From contig CACNQY010000001.1 of NCBI GenBank assembly GCA_902622655.1, forward strand, positions 20,117 through 84,116: a stretch of DNA of 64,000 nt. Direction: 5' to 3'. The position numbers and the translations under genes were made by a program. This document shows, piece after piece, positions 18,737-30,870 of this stretch (positions are counted from its first letter, which is position 1; each line of letters begins with the position of its first letter). The notes beneath the pieces are model-generated. The model worked only from the letters and a program-made list of their open reading frames with translations, ran no database searches and had not been told where the DNA came from. This stretch comes from an uncultured Pelagibacteraceae bacterium (GTDB lineage: Bacteria > Pseudomonadota > Alphaproteobacteria > Pelagibacterales > Pelagibacteraceae).

Positions 18737-21729
18737 GATCTAACCCTTTCACCTTTTGGATCTACATAATGTGATGAAACTATTTCTACTGGGATTACTT
18801 TATTTTTAAGAGGTGACATTACAAATAATTTTTCACCAATCATATTTTTTCCATCTTTTAATATTGCCAAAGAGAAAGGATTGTCATATTCAACACTCCA
18901 ACATGATGCTGAAATATGCCCCAACTTTGGATTTGGTAAAGGTGCATTAGCATCTTTAACTAAATGAGACCCTTCTGGAATACTTGTTTTTTTGTCTAGC
19001 GGGACAACTCCTACTACTCTTTGTCTGTCATTTGCTGTAAAAGCTACTCTTTGAAGTGATCTTTTTCCGATAAAATCTTTCTTTTTACTCACAAGACCTT
19101 CTAAAGCGTTGTCATAAGGTATTGTTCTTCCATCAAGTTCTGACCCAGCAACATGTCCCATTTCAATTCTCAAGGTTGATAATGCTTCTGTACCGTAGGG
19201 TTGGATTTTAAACTTCTCACCAACTTCCATAATTTTTTCCCACATAAAAATTCCGTTGTCAGATTCGACATTAACTTCATATGCAAGCTCACCGGAAAAA
19301 GATATTCGAAATATTCTAGCTTTTACTCCAAATAAATCTCCTTCCATGTAACCCATAAAAGGCAATCCTTCATTAGATACATCTAAATTTGGGAATAATT
19401 TTTGTAATACATCTCTAGATTTTGGTCCAGCAACAGCTGCTCCTGCCCATTGTTCTGTTGTTGAAACAACATTAACATTTAATTCAGGCCATACTAATTG
19501 TAAGTAATATTCTAAATGTGAGAGAACGTTTGCTGCTTGTGCCGTTGTCGTAGTCATATGATAGTGATTTTCAGAAATTCTTGTGGTTGTTCCATCGTCC
19601 ATAACAATACCATCTTCTCTCAACATTACTCCATACCTGGCTTTACCGACTGGTAATTTTAACCAAGCATTAGTATAGACTCTATTTAAAAACTCTGCTG
19701 CATCTGGCCCTTTTATATCAATTTTACCAAGTGTAGTTACATCACAAACACCAACATTTGTTCTAACATTTTTTGCTTCTCTCTTAGATCCTTCAAATAA
19801 ATTTTCATTTCCCCTCTTATAATATCTAGGTCTTAACCAAACACCTGCATCAACGAAAACAGCATTATTTTTTTCATGCCAATCATGCATAGGGGATTTC
19901 CTTGTTGGTTTTGAATGTTTTCCAACTTCTCTTCCAACAATTGCACCAATTGAAATAGGTGTATATGGAGGTCTAAAAGTAGTATGACCTACAGCTGGAA
20001 CAACTTTATTTTCAATTTCTGATACCAACTGTAATCCATTTAAATTACTTGTTTTACCTTGGTCAGTTGCCATACCAAGCGTAGTGTATCTTTTGACATG
20101 CTCGATTGATCTATAACCTTCTCTAAGAGCTATTTCGATATCTGATACAGCTACATCATTTTGAAAATCTAAAAATCTTTTATAATTTTTTCCTGCTGGT
20201 AATGGAACACACCAAAACTTATCGTGTTTAGAAGATTTTTTTTCAACTACATTTGGGACACTTACTTCATTATCATTATCAGTAATTTTTTTTGACAACT
20301 CTCTTCCTTTTGCAAAAGAAGTTTGTAAAGTTTCTTCTAAAGAGAATACCCCGTTAGCCGCTCCTAAAGTTGTCTCTTGTTGTTTTGATACCCCAGGAAC
20401 AAATGCATCAATTTCCTCTTTAAACTTAGTTTTATTTCCTGATTGAGACGCTAAATGAATAGACGGTGTCCAAAAACCAGAAACACATATACAATCACAT
20501 TTAATATTTTCTATTTTTCCAAGTTGTTTTTTGTCATCAGAAATACTCGCTACATCAGCAGATTTTACTTTTTTATATCCTTGCGCTGCAACTACAACAT
20601 AAGAATTTTTTATATTTATTCCTAAACTTTTTGCCTCATCAATAATTTCTGATTCAGGATTTTTTCTTGAATCTAATACTGTTGGTTGCACTCCATGTTT
20701 TTGAAATTCAATAGCTGTTTCGTATCCACTGTCGTTATTTGTAAATATCAATGGATTTTTTCCAACTAAAACTCCATAAACTTTTAAGTATTCTTTAGCA
20801 GCAGAAGAAAGCATTACACCTGGCGTATCATTATTTCCAAAAACTATTGGTCTTTCAATAGATCCTGATGAAATTAAAACCTCTTTTGCTCGGATGTACC
20901 ATAATCTTTTATTTGGGTGATATTTTTTAGTTTTTGGTAAATGATCACTTACCTTTTCCGACATTACAAGCATGTTGTGATCATAATAGCCAAAGATTTG
21001 AGATCTATTTTTTACCACAACATTAGGCATTGTTTTCAGTTCAGCAATTATTCCTTCGGCCCAATCTTTTCCTGATTGGTTTCCAATATTCACATCATCT
21101 GTTAATAAAGAACCGCCAAATCTTGGCTTGTCTTCTGCTAAAATAACTTTTGCTCCATTTTTTGCAGCTGCATATGCGCTAGACAAACCCGATGGTCCTG
21201 ATCCAGCTATCAATAAATCACAATATTCATATTTATGCTCATATCTCTCTTTATCATGTTTAGTAGATGCTACACCTAATCCAGCTGCTTTTCTTATAAA
21301 TGGCTCATAAATTCTGTACCAAAAACTTTTTGGCCACATAAAAGTTTTATAATAAAATCCTGCAGGTAGAAAAATCTTTAAAAAATTATTGATTGCGCCA
21401 ATATCAAAATTAACACTTGGCCAACAATTTACACTTTTTGCCTCTAAACCCTCAAATAATTCTTGCTCAGTTGCTTTAATATTTGGCTCAGTTTCATTAT
21501 TTCTGTAAAGCTGCACTATTGCATAAGGTTCATCTACTCCTGCTCCAAAAAAACCTCTCGGCCTATGATATTTAAAACTTCTACCAACTAAATGTACACC
21601 ATTTGCAAGTAAAGCAGATGCCAAAGTATCACCCTCATATCCAAAATATTTTTTTCCATTAAATTTAAATGATAATTTTTTATCCCTATTGATTAATCCA
21701 ACATTTTCTAATCTAAATTCTTGAGACAT
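18733..21729 (-). CDS. soxA: sarcosine oxidase alpha subunit
   Basis: 998 aa; N-term Fer2-like/NAD domain [21 protein letters not shown]-term GcvT domain. Confidence 0.93.
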   Translation of the reverse strand: MSQEFRLENVGLINRDKKLSFKFNGKKYFGYEGDTLASALLANGVHLVGRSFKYHRPRGFFGAGVDEPYAIVQLYRNNETEPNIKATEQELFEGLEAKSVNCWPSVNFDIGAINNFLKIFLPAGFYYKTFMWPKSFWYRIYEPFIRKAAGLGVASTKHDKERYEHKYEYCDLLIAGSGPSGLSSAYAAAKNGAKVILAEDKPRFGGSLLTDDVNIGNQSGKDWAEGIIAELKTMPNVVVKNRSQIFGYYDHNMLVMSEKVSDHLPKTKKYHPNKRLWYIRAKEVLISSGSIERPIVFGNNDTPGVMLSSAAKEYLKVYGVLVGKNPLIFTNNDSGYETAIEFQKHGVQPTVLDSRKNPESEIIDEAKSLGINIKNSYVVVAAQGYKKVKSADVASISDDKKQLGKIENIKCDCICVSGFWTPSIHLASQSGNKTKFKEEIDAFVPGVSKQQETTLGAANGVFSLEETLQTSFAKGRELSKKITDNDNEVSVPNVVEKKSSKHDKFWCVPLPAGKNYKRFLDFQNDVAVSDIEIALREGYRSIEHVKRYTTLGMATDQGKTSNLNGLQLVSEIENKVVPAVGHTTFRPPYTPISIGAIVGREVGKHSKPTRKSPMHDWHEKNNAVFVDAGVWLRPRYYKRGNENLFEGSKREAKNVRTNVGVCDVTTLGKIDIKGPDAAEFLNRVYTNAWLKLPVGKARYGVMLREDGIVMDDGTTTRISENHYHMTTTTAQAANVLSHLEYYLQLVWPELNVNVVSTTEQWAGAAVAGPKSRDVLQKLFPNLDVSNEGLPFMGYMEGDLFGVKARIFRISFSGELAYEVNVESDNGIFMWEKIMEVGEKFKIQPYGTEALSTLRIEMGHVAGSELDGRTIPYDNALEGLVSKKKDFIGKRSLQRVAFTANDRQRVVGVVPLDKKTSIPEGSHLVKDANAPLPNPKLGHISASCWSVEYDNPFSLAILKDGKNMIGEKLFVMSPLKNKVIPVEIVSSHYVDPKGERVRS

Positions 21730-21998
21730 TAGGCAACTTCCTCTTCAGCTTTAAAAGTTTTAAATATTTCGTGAGTTGCAGTATCTCTCTCTACTTTTAT
21801 CCATTGTCTGCATCCTGAAATATGTTGCCATAACTCTAAATGTTTTCCTCTTAAACTTTTTCTATTGTAAACGAAGTTGTCCCATTCTTGATCAGAAATT
21901 TCTTTGTTCAACTCTGGCCTTTTAACACTTGCATCTCCGCCATAAGAAAATTCAATTTGTGGTCTCATTCCACAATGTGGGCATTTAATATAGAGCAT
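21729..21998 (-). CDS. soxD: sarcosine oxidase delta subunit
   Basis: MLYIKCPHCGMRP, HLELWQHISGCRQWIKVERDT. Confidence 0.93.
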   Translation of the reverse strand: MLYIKCPHCGMRPQIEFSYGGDASVKRPELNKEISDQEWDNFVYNRKSLRGKHLELWQHISGCRQWIKVERDTATHEIFKTFKAEEEVA

Positions 21999-23255
21999 TT
22001 ATGATATCCAGGTTTTCGTTCCGAGTCCCTTTTCGTCAATTAAATGACCAGTATTAAATCTGTTTAAACTATATCCTGCATTTAATTCATGAACTCTATC
22101 TTGAGCGATTGTGTGTGCAAATGTCCAGCCAGATGCGGGTGTTGCTTTAAAACCTCCATAACACCAACCACAATTTAAATACAAACCATCTATATGAGTT
22201 TTGTCAATTATGGGAGATCCATCCATTGACATATCCATTATACCACCCCAAGTTCTAAGCATTTTTAACTTACTTAAAAAAGGCATCATCGCTATACCTT
22301 CAGTTAAAACATGTTGCAAAGTTGGTAGATTTCCTCTTTGTGCGTAACTATTATATCCATCTAGATCTCCACCCATAACCATTTCGCCTTTATCTGATTG
22401 ACTAATATAAAAATGTCCAGCACCAAAAGTTACTACGCTATCTAAAACAGGTTTAACTGGTTCTGAAACACATGCTTGAAGAAGATGAGTTTCTATTGGT
22501 AAAGTCATATTTAATTTTTCAGCTAAAATATTTGTGCTTCCTGCAACGCATAAACCAACTTTTTTAGCTTTAATATTTCCACGAGATGTTCGAATACCAT
22601 TTATTTTTCCAGCAGAAACATCAAAACCAATTACCTCACAATTTTGAATAATATCAACTCCCATGTCATCTGCTTGACGAGCATAACCCCATGCTACTGC
22701 ATCATGTCTTGCAGTTCCTGCACTTGGTTGCATCAGGCCACCAAAAATTGGAAATCTTACATTTTCAGAAAAATCAGCCATTGGAATAATTTCTTTAACC
22801 TGTTCTCTATTTAAAAGAACAGCATCTATTCCATTTAACCTCATCGAATTACCTCTTCTCGCATAAGCATTCATTTGCGCATCTGAGTGAGCTAGATTAA
22901 TAATTCCTCGAGGAGAAAACATTACATTGTAATTTAGGTCTTGACTCATCTTTCTCCATAAATCCATTCCAAATTCACTGAATAATCCGTTTTCGTCATA
23001 CATGTAATTAGATCGGATGATTGTAGTATTACGTCCTACGTTACCACCTCCAATCCATCCTTTTTCGATGATCGCAACTTTTGTAATTTTATGTTCTTTT
23101 GCAAGATAATATGCTGTAGCAAGTCCATGGCCACCTCCACCAATAATTACTACATCATATTCTTCTTTTGGTTCCGGGTCCTTCCATGCTAAATCCCAAT
23201 TTTGATGATTAGAAAAAGCATTTTTGACTAAATTAAATATAGAATATTTCTGCAT
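21999..23255 (-). CDS. soxB: sarcosine oxidase beta subunit
   Basis: FAD DAO fold VVIIGGGGHGLATAYYLA, GGGNVGRNTTIIRSNY. Confidence 0.93.
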   Translation of the reverse strand: MQKYSIFNLVKNAFSNHQNWDLAWKDPEPKEEYDVVIIGGGGHGLATAYYLAKEHKITKVAIIEKGWIGGGNVGRNTTIIRSNYMYDENGLFSEFGMDLWRKMSQDLNYNVMFSPRGIINLAHSDAQMNAYARRGNSMRLNGIDAVLLNREQVKEIIPMADFSENVRFPIFGGLMQPSAGTARHDAVAWGYARQADDMGVDIIQNCEVIGFDVSAGKINGIRTSRGNIKAKKVGLCVAGSTNILAEKLNMTLPIETHLLQACVSEPVKPVLDSVVTFGAGHFYISQSDKGEMVMGGDLDGYNSYAQRGNLPTLQHVLTEGIAMMPFLSKLKMLRTWGGIMDMSMDGSPIIDKTHIDGLYLNCGWCYGGFKATPASGWTFAHTIAQDRVHELNAGYSLNRFNTGHLIDEKGLGTKTWIS

Positions 23256-23383
23256 CCTCCAATTTTATAGGAAAGAATCTAAATAGTGCTTATTTTTTTT
23301 ATATATATTTTTTAGAAGTTTCCAAAGAACTTAAAAAAGGATATGAAGTCTGCAAGTATATGTTTTAATTTAAAGGATTTTAA

Positions 23384-25069
23384 ATGAGTGAAGTAAAATC
23401 GGATATTCAAATAGCTAGAGAAGCTAAAATGCAACCAATAAATGATGTTTTAGCAAAAATAAATGTGCCAGATGAAAGTGCAGCATTTAGTCCGATGGGG
23501 CGACATATTGCTAAGATTAACTTGGAATATCTAGATACACTAAAAGATAAGCCAGATGGTAAATTAATTTTAGTTACAGCTATTACACCAACACCTGCGG
23601 GTGAAGGTAAAACTACAACTTCCGTCGGACTTCATGATGGATTGAATAAAATAGGAAAAAAATCAATTGTTTGTTTAAGAGAGCCAAGTTTAGGTCCCTC
23701 TTTTGGAATGAAAGGTGGAGCTGCTGGAGGAGGATATGCTCAAGTAGTCCCAATGGAACAAATTAATCTTCATTTTACTGGAGACTTTCACGCAATAACA
23801 TCTGCCCATAATTTATTATCAGCACTAATTGATAACCATATTTATTGGGGAAATAAATTAGACATCGATGTTAGAAGAGTTGTTTGGAAAAGAGTTATGG
23901 ATATGAATGATCGATCATTAAGATCAATAAATATAAATTTAGGTGGTGTGGCCAATGGTTTTCCAAGAGAAGATGGTTTTGATATTACTGTTGCGTCAGA
24001 AATCATGGCTATTTTCTGTTTATCAAATGATTTAGAAGATTTAGAAAAAAGAATAGGTAACATTACAATTGCTTACAATAGATCAAAGAAACCAATTTAC
24101 GCAAAAGATTTAAAAGCTCAAGGACCTATGACTGTGTTGTTGAAAGACGCAATAAGACCTAATGTAACTCAAACTTTAGAAAATAATCCTGCAATAATAC
24201 ATGGTGGACCATTTGCGAACATCGCACATGGATGTAATTCAGTAATTGCAACAAAAACAGGTTTAAAACTTGCTGACTATGTTGTAACTGAAGCTGGTTT
24301 TGGTGCTGATTTAGGGGCTGAAAAATTCTTAGATATTAAATGCAGAAAATCAAATTTAAAACCAAGTTGTGTGGTTATAGTTGCAACAATTAGGGCACTA
24401 AAAATGCATGGAGGTGTTGCAAAAGATGATTTAAAAAATGAAAATGTAGATGCTCTTAAAAAAGGGTTAGTTAATTTAGAAAGACATATTGAAAATGTTA
24501 AAAAATTTGGTTTACCAGTAGCAGTTGCTGTTAATCATTTTATTAAAGATACTGATAATGAAGTTAAAGCTTTAATTGAATTTTGTGAAGGATTAGGGGT
24601 AAAAGCAAGTCTTTGTACTCACTGGTCTAATGGTGGTGAAGGAACTAAAGAACTGGCAGAACACGTTGTAGATCTATGTGAAAAAAATCAGGCTAAATTT
24701 AAATTTTTATATGAGAGTAATACTCCTCTATTTAAAAAAATTGAAACTATTGCAAAAGAAATTTATAGAGCTGATGAAGTAATAGCTGATACAAAAATAA
24801 GAGATCAATTGAAAACTTTTGAGGAAGCTGGTTACGGTGAACTACCTATTTGTGTTGCAAAAACACAATATAGTTTCTCAACAGACCCAAATTTAAAAGG
24901 GGCACCAACTGGTCATTCTTTACCAATTAGAGAAATTAGGCTCTCATCTGGTGCTGAATTTATTGTGGTAGTTTGTGGAGCTATAATGACAATGCCTGGG
25001 TTACCACGAGTTCCAGCAGCTGACTCTATTAGATTAAATGATAAGGGCGAAATTGAAGGACTATTCTAA
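23384..25069 (+). CDS. fhs: formate-tetrahydrofolate ligase
   Basis: [39 protein letters not shown]. Confidence 0.97.
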   Translation: MSEVKSDIQIAREAKMQPINDVLAKINVPDESAAFSPMGRHIAKINLEYLDTLKDKPDGKLILVTAITPTPAGEGKTTTSVGLHDGLNKIGKKSIVCLREPSLGPSFGMKGGAAGGGYAQVVPMEQINLHFTGDFHAITSAHNLLSALIDNHIYWGNKLDIDVRRVVWKRVMDMNDRSLRSININLGGVANGFPREDGFDITVASEIMAIFCLSNDLEDLEKRIGNITIAYNRSKKPIYAKDLKAQGPMTVLLKDAIRPNVTQTLENNPAIIHGGPFANIAHGCNSVIATKTGLKLADYVVTEAGFGADLGAEKFLDIKCRKSNLKPSCVVIVATIRALKMHGGVAKDDLKNENVDALKKGLVNLERHIENVKKFGLPVAVAVNHFIKDTDNEVKALIEFCEGLGVKASLCTHWSNGGEGTKELAEHVVDLCEKNQAKFKFLYESNTPLFKKIETIAKEIYRADEVIADTKIRDQLKTFEEAGYGELPICVAKTQYSFSTDPNLKGAPTGHSLPIREIRLSSGAEFIVVVCGAIMTMPGLPRVPAADSIRLNDKGEIEGLF

Positions 25070-25849
25070 ATTAAGATAATTTAACCAATTCTCTAATTCT
25101 CTCATTCTAGATTTTTTATCTAATTTTTTATTTTCTTCCTCTATATTTTTAATATGAATATTTATTTCATCCTCGTCCGCAAATGCGCCTTTATCTAAAA
25201 GTCTTTTTTTTCTGAAAATAATTAAATTTATCATTTTATTATAAGTTATTTCAGGATGGTATTGGAGGCCCCATATATCACATTCACCTACTTTAAAACT
25301 GAGTGCTTGCACTTTGTTAATTGAATTTGAAGCTAATAAAATTGAATTTTTAGGCATTGTTACAACCTCATCAAAATTAAAAGCAGGTGTATTAAATCTT
25401 AAACTTTTGTTTTTGTATAATGGATGTTTTAAACCATTTTCATTAATTTTTATATCAAACGCAATTCCTTTCTGGGAACCATTTGTACATTTTTTTACCT
25501 CACCTCCTGCAGCAGTCACAGCTACTTGCATTCCCCAACAGATTGCTAAAATTTTTTTAATTTTTTTTTGACACTCTTGCATAAATTTGATTTGCCTTTT
25601 TATCTCTGGAGTTGCGTTGTAAATATTTAAACTACTTCCGCCCCAAATCAGGCCATCATAACTAACAAGATTGTTGGTTATTTCTTGAATATTTTTATCT
25701 GATGAGGGGTTTGCAACATCAATTACTAGATTGTCAGTAAAATAGCTAAGACTATGTTTTAAACTTTCTGTATGTGTTTGAATACCTGCGACAGTGAACT
25801 GTTTATTTTCCTCTGTTGGATTACCTTCAACAATTAAAATTTTTTTCAT
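25061..25849 (-). CDS. stand-alone class I glutamine amidotransferase domain protein
   Basis: [15 protein letters not shown] nucleophile Cys, LQYHPE His-Glu. Confidence 0.85.
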   Translation of the reverse strand: MKKILIVEGNPTEENKQFTVAGIQTHTESLKHSLSYFTDNLVIDVANPSSDKNIQEITNNLVSYDGLIWGGSSLNIYNATPEIKRQIKFMQECQKKIKKILAICWGMQVAVTAAGGEVKKCTNGSQKGIAFDIKINENGLKHPLYKNKSLRFNTPAFNFDEVVTMPKNSILLASNSINKVQALSFKVGECDIWGLQYHPEITYNKMINLIIFRKKRLLDKGAFADEDEINIHIKNIEEENKKLDKKSRMRELENWLNYLNLE

Positions 25850-27006
25850 TTAAATAATTCTCCAGAAATACTTTTTTTATACATTTCTTTTAAATCTTGC
25901 TTACTTATTTCTTTTGGGTTACCTACTGTTGATGGGTCTTCGAAAGCCATCAAGGATAATTCCTCTAAATCAATATTACTACAATCCATAACTTCCGATA
26001 ATTTATGTGGAATATTCAAATTATTTCTTAATTTTAAAATCCAATCTAAAAAACTATCAAAACTTTTATTCAAGTTAAGATAATCACAAATAGAAATTAT
26101 CTTATTTTCAATTGATGATTTATTAAATGTTAACACATAGGGCATAAATATTGCATTAGATAATCCATGGTGCACATTAAATTTTCCATTTACTGGGTGG
26201 CTCAATGAGTGAATTGCTCCAAGTCCTTTCTGAAATGCAGCTGAACCCATTGATGCTGCAGCAAGTAAATCCATTCTAGCATTAACGTCATTTCCATTTT
26301 TAAAAGCCTTTAGTAAAGAATTTTTTATTAATTTCATTCCTTCAATTGCCATACCATCAGCCATTGGATGATATCCACGCGCACAAAAAGCTTCTAAATT
26401 ATGAGCTAATGCATCCATTCCAGTTGCAGCGGTTAATCTTGGAGACAAATCTATAGTAAGTAAAGGATCTAAAATTACAATTGAAGGTAACATTTTTGGG
26501 TGAAAAATAATTTTTTTTGCACCAGTATCTTTGTTAATTATCAAAGACGCTCGTCCAGCTTCAGATCCTGTGCCAGCTGTAGTTGGAACAGCAATTATTT
26601 TTGAAATTTTTGAACTATCAGCTCTTTTCCAATGATCACCAATATCTTCAAAGTCCCATAGAGGTCTTGATTGATTGCACATAAATGCTATTGCTTTTCC
26701 AACATCTAAACCACTTCCACCTCCTAAAGCTACTACACCATCGCAACCCAAAGTGTTGTAAACTTTAACTCCTTCCTCAACGTTTTCACCAAATGGATTT
26801 CCCGTAAAATTAGAAAAAGTAGAAAGATTTTTAAAATTTTTTTTTAAATTCAATATTATGTTTTTTATAATTTCTAAATTTATTAAATCTTTGTCGGTTA
26901 CAAATAGTGGGTTAGAAATGTTTAGCTCTTTACAGGCTAAAGATAAATCCTCTATTCTATTCTCACCTATCCACATCGTGGTAGGATAATTCCAATTAAT
27001 GCCCAT
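25846..27006 (-). CDS. iron-containing alcohol dehydrogenase
   Basis: GGGSGLDVGKAIA, PTTAGTGSEAGRASLI, HPVNGKFNVHHGLSNA. Confidence 0.92.
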   Translation of the reverse strand: MGINWNYPTTMWIGENRIEDLSLACKELNISNPLFVTDKDLINLEIIKNIILNLKKNFKNLSTFSNFTGNPFGENVEEGVKVYNTLGCDGVVALGGGSGLDVGKAIAFMCNQSRPLWDFEDIGDHWKRADSSKISKIIAVPTTAGTGSEAGRASLIINKDTGAKKIIFHPKMLPSIVILDPLLTIDLSPRLTAATGMDALAHNLEAFCARGYHPMADGMAIEGMKLIKNSLLKAFKNGNDVNARMDLLAAASMGSAAFQKGLGAIHSLSHPVNGKFNVHHGLSNAIFMPYVLTFNKSSIENKIISICDYLNLNKSFDSFLDWILKLRNNLNIPHKLSEVMDCSNIDLEELSLMAFEDPSTVGNPKEISKQDLKEMYKKSISGELFK

Positions 27007-27083
27007 AAAAAAATATAATTTTATTTTTTTTAAAATTGTTAGTAAGATATATTTATAAATTTATTAATGATAGGAAAAATTCT

Positions 27084-28415
27084 ATGTCAAAAGTAGCAAT
27101 CATAGGTGCTGGTCCTTGTGGACTTTCAATTTTAAGAGCATTTGAACATTTAGAAAAAAAAGGAAAAAAAATTCCTGAAATAGTTTGTTTTGAAAAACAA
27201 GAAAGTTGGGGTGGACTATGGAACTACAACTGGAGAACTGGCTCTGATCAATATGGAGATCCTGTTCCTAATAGTATGTATAGATACTTGTGGTCTAATG
27301 GACCAAAAGAGTGTTTAGAATTTGCTGATTACTCTTTTGATGAACATTTTGGAAAACCAATTCCTTCTTTTCCTCCGCGTGAAGTCTTGCAAGATTATAT
27401 TTTAGGAAGAGTAAGTAAAGGAAATATAAAAAGTAAGATTAAATTTAATACTCGAGTTACTAACACTATTTATAAAAATGATAAGTTTGAAATTAGCTAT
27501 CAGGATAAAGTTAATAATAAAATTTTAAATGATACATTTGATTATCTTGTGGTTTCTACGGGTCATTTTTCTGTTCCTTTTATACCTGAATATGAAGGTA
27601 TGAATTCTTTCCCAGGAAGAATAATGCACTCACATGATTTTAGAGATGCTGAAGAATTCAGAGGTAAAAATGTTATTGTTCTCGGAAGCAGTTATTCAGC
27701 TGAAGATGTGGCTCTACAATGCAATAAGTATGGTGCTAAAAGTGTAACTATTGGATACAGGCATAACCCAATGGGATTTAAATGGCCAAAAGGTATGAAA
27801 GAGGTTCATTACTTAGATAAGTTAGAAGGAAAAAAAGCTATATTTAAAGATGGAACAGAGCAAGATGCTGATGTAATTATTTTGTGTACAGGCTATCTTC
27901 ATCATTTCCCATTTTTAGATGAAAGTTTAAAATTAAAAACACATAATAGATTATATCCACCAAAACTTTACAAAGGTGTTGTGTGGCAAGATAATCATAA
28001 ACTTCTATATTTAGGCATGCAGGATCAGTTTCACACATTTAATATGTTTGATTGTCAAGGATGGTATGCAAGAGATGTGATCATGGGAAAAATCAAAATG
28101 CCTACTGATGAAGAAATAGATGAAGACATAAATAAATGGGTTTCAATGGAAGAAAAATTAGAAAATCCTGATCAAATGATTGATTTTCAAACAGAATATA
28201 CCAAAGAGCTTCATGATATGTCTGATTATCCTAAAATAGATTTTGAATTAATTAGAAAACATTTTAAAGAATGGGAACATCATAAAGTAGAAGACATTCT
28301 AACTTATAGAAATAAATCGTTTTCGTCTCCTGTAACTGGATCTGTTGCACCAATCCATCACACACCTTGGGAAAAAGCGATGGATGACTCAATGAAAACT
28401 TTTTTAAATAAATAA
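27084..28415 (+). CDS. tmm: trimethylamine monooxygenase (flavin monooxygenase family)
   Basis: GAGPCGLSILRAFEHL, ESWGGLWNYNWRTG, GHFSVPFIPEYEG (FMO motif), LGSSYSAED; adjacent TMAO genes. Confidence 0.88.
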   Translation: MSKVAIIGAGPCGLSILRAFEHLEKKGKKIPEIVCFEKQESWGGLWNYNWRTGSDQYGDPVPNSMYRYLWSNGPKECLEFADYSFDEHFGKPIPSFPPREVLQDYILGRVSKGNIKSKIKFNTRVTNTIYKNDKFEISYQDKVNNKILNDTFDYLVVSTGHFSVPFIPEYEGMNSFPGRIMHSHDFRDAEEFRGKNVIVLGSSYSAEDVALQCNKYGAKSVTIGYRHNPMGFKWPKGMKEVHYLDKLEGKKAIFKDGTEQDADVIILCTGYLHHFPFLDESLKLKTHNRLYPPKLYKGVVWQDNHKLLYLGMQDQFHTFNMFDCQGWYARDVIMGKIKMPTDEEIDEDINKWVSMEEKLENPDQMIDFQTEYTKELHDMSDYPKIDFELIRKHFKEWEHHKVEDILTYRNKSFSSPVTGSVAPIHHTPWEKAMDDSMKTFLNK

Positions 28416-28419
28416 AAAA

Positions 28420-29382
28420 TTAATAATTTATTTTTAATTTCTTATTTTTAGTAATTGCACTTAATAATGCAATCATTAATGGAATTTTTTTCTTATTAAT
28501 TTTTCTTAAAACATAGGGTGCAATTTCATTTGCTAAATCAGCACCCTCAATGGTGTCATTTCTCATAAATTTCTTTTTAGCACTTTTAAAAGGGAATCCT
28601 TTACCTAAGTATTCTCCCATTTTGCTGTTTCTACCTCCTACAGCGCTCACATAAAGGTCTCCAATACCAGCTAAACCGTTAACAGTTTCTTCTTTTCCTC
28701 CAAAAAATTTAATCAAATATTTCATTTCATCTATAGACTTTCTGAATAAAGCAGAGGATGTGTTATTTCCTTGACCTGATCCAATTATCATTGAATAAAT
28801 ATTCTTGATAGCAGAGGAAAACTCAACACCTTTTACATCTGAAGAATATTCTGTTTTGTAATAATTAGTTGAAATCATTTTTCCAATTTTTTTTGCAATA
28901 GTTTTATTTTTATTTGCTATTACAGTATAACTTTTTACCTTCCTGGCTAATTCTTTTGCTAAACAAGGTCCTTTTAATATTGAAATATTTAAATTGTTTT
29001 TGTTTATATTTAATTGCTCAGACATACTAATTAATTTTTTACTTTTTTTTTGAAATTTTAAACCTTTTGTTAAAACAAGTATTAAAGTTTTTTGTTTAAG
29101 ATCTTTTAGATAATTTTTTATCATATCTATACCTAATGAGCTTACAGCAACTACTATTAAGTCCCATTTTTCACTAAGAAGTTCAGGATTAAATTTCTTA
29201 ATATTAAGTTTATTTGATAAGTTAATTTTTAGGGCTGGATGAAATTTTTTTTTATTTTTTAATTTTCTTAGTAAATTTGAGTTATATGGTTCAGTCAAAG
29301 TTACTTTTTGATTATTGTCTATTAAAGGGACAGAGAAAGCTGCACCCATTGCCCCTGCTCCAATTATTAAAACTTTTTTCAT
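28420..29382 (-). CDS. gpsA: NAD(P)-dependent glycerol-3-phosphate dehydrogenase
   Basis: IGAGAMGAAF, SILKGPCLAKEL, AGIGDLYVSAVGGRNSKMG. Confidence 0.85.
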   Translation of the reverse strand: MKKVLIIGAGAMGAAFSVPLIDNNQKVTLTEPYNSNLLRKLKNKKKFHPALKINLSNKLNIKKFNPELLSEKWDLIVVAVSSLGIDMIKNYLKDLKQKTLILVLTKGLKFQKKSKKLISMSEQLNINKNNLNISILKGPCLAKELARKVKSYTVIANKNKTIAKKIGKMISTNYYKTEYSSDVKGVEFSSAIKNIYSMIIGSGQGNNTSSALFRKSIDEMKYLIKFFGGKEETVNGLAGIGDLYVSAVGGRNSKMGEYLGKGFPFKSAKKKFMRNDTIEGADLANEIAPYVLRKINKKKIPLMIALLSAITKNKKLKINY

Positions 29383-29387
29383 AAATA

Positions 29388-30866
29388 TTATGCTAAAGTT
29401 TTTTTAATTGCTTGCTGCCAACCTTGCAATAAGTGATTTCTTAATTTTTTATCAATTTTTGGCACAAATTCCTTATCTTTTCTCCATGTATTTTTAATAT
29501 GATTTAATGATTTAAATTCTCCAATTTGGTAACCTGCTAACAGAGCGGCTCCGAAAGCAGTTGTTTCTAAAATTTTAGGTCGAAGTACTTTTAAATTAAT
29601 TATATTTGCCAAAAATTGCGAAAACCAATTATTAGTTATCATACCACCATCAATTTTAACTATTCTGGGTTTTAAACCGTCTTTATTCATTGAATAAAAT
29701 AAGTCATTACTTTGATAAGCAACTGACTCTAGGGTTGCTCTAACTAAGTTTTTCCAATCACTATCTCTTGTAAGCCCTGTTATCAACCCTCTTGCATCAG
29801 GTCTCCAGTAAGGAGCCCCTATTCCACTAAAAGCTGGGACAACATAAACTTCATCATTACTTTTTGTTGATTTAGCTATTTTTTCAGTTTCGAAAGCATT
29901 GTTTATTAGTTTAATTTTATCTCTTAACCATTGCACACCTGCTCCAGCTATGAAAATAGATCCTTCAAGAGCATACGTGGTCTTATTATTCAATCGATAA
30001 CAAATTGTGGTTAATAACTTATTTTTTGAATTAATTTTTTTTGATCCCGTATTCATTATTATAAAAGCGCCTGTACCATAAGTACTTTTAGTTGATCCTT
30101 TTTCAAAACAAGCTTGTCCTACAGCTGCAGCTTGTTGATCTCCTAACACAGCAGAAATGGTTATTTCTTTTCCTGTAACTCTCTTATCTGTTTTTCCAAA
30201 ATTATCTGCAGAATTTTTTACCTCTGGCAAAATATTCTTTGGAATTTTTAATTTCTGTAAAATTTCATTATCCCATTTATTATTATTAATATTAAATAAC
30301 ATGGTTCTGCTTGCGTTAGTGGCATCGGTTAAATGCTGTTTACCTTTAGTTAGTTTCCAGATTAAAAAGGTGTCTACTGTACCAAACAATAAATTATTTG
30401 TTTTTAATAACTTTTTTGAAACTTTTACATTATCTAAAATCCATTTTATTTTAGTAGCAGAAAAATAAGGATCTATAAACAACCCTGTTTTTTTTCTAAA
30501 AATATTTTCATAATTTTTATTCTTAAGAGATTTACAATATTCCTGGGTTCTTCTATCTTGCCAAACAATTGCATTATAAATAGGTTTTCCAGTTTTTTTA
30601 TTCCACAAAATTGTAGTTTCTCGTTGATTTGTAATTCCAATTGTAAGTATATGACCTTTTAAACTTTTAGCTTTTTTGATTACCTGTTTTAACGCTTTAA
30701 ATGTTGTCGACCAAATTTCATCTGGATTGTGTTCTACCCAACCATTTCTTGGAAAGTATTGTTTAAATTCGTATTGAGATATAAATTGAATATTGCCTTT
30801 GATATCAAAAAGCACTACCCTCGAGGAAGTTGTACCCTGGTCTATCGAGATAATAAATTTTTTCAA
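29388..30866 (-). CDS. glpK: glycerol kinase
   Basis: SIDQGTTSSRVVLFD, GWVEHNPDEIW, GAFIIMNTG. Confidence 0.95.
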   Translation of the reverse strand: MKKFIISIDQGTTSSRVVLFDIKGNIQFISQYEFKQYFPRNGWVEHNPDEIWSTTFKALKQVIKKAKSLKGHILTIGITNQRETTILWNKKTGKPIYNAIVWQDRRTQEYCKSLKNKNYENIFRKKTGLFIDPYFSATKIKWILDNVKVSKKLLKTNNLLFGTVDTFLIWKLTKGKQHLTDATNASRTMLFNINNNKWDNEILQKLKIPKNILPEVKNSADNFGKTDKRVTGKEITISAVLGDQQAAAVGQACFEKGSTKSTYGTGAFIIMNTGSKKINSKNKLLTTICYRLNNKTTYALEGSIFIAGAGVQWLRDKIKLINNAFETEKIAKSTKSNDEVYVVPAFSGIGAPYWRPDARGLITGLTRDSDWKNLVRATLESVAYQSNDLFYSMNKDGLKPRIVKIDGGMITNNWFSQFLANIINLKVLRPKILETTAFGAALLAGYQIGEFKSLNHIKNTWRKDKEFVPKIDKKLRNHLLQGWQQAIKKTLA

Positions 30867-30870
30867 ATTA

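Noticed and set aside
27036-27083. ORF-track N-terminal extension of tmm (MLVRYIYKFINDRKNS)
   Set aside because: The FMO family N-terminus begins at MSKVAIIGAGPCG (27084); the extension is AT-rich leader.
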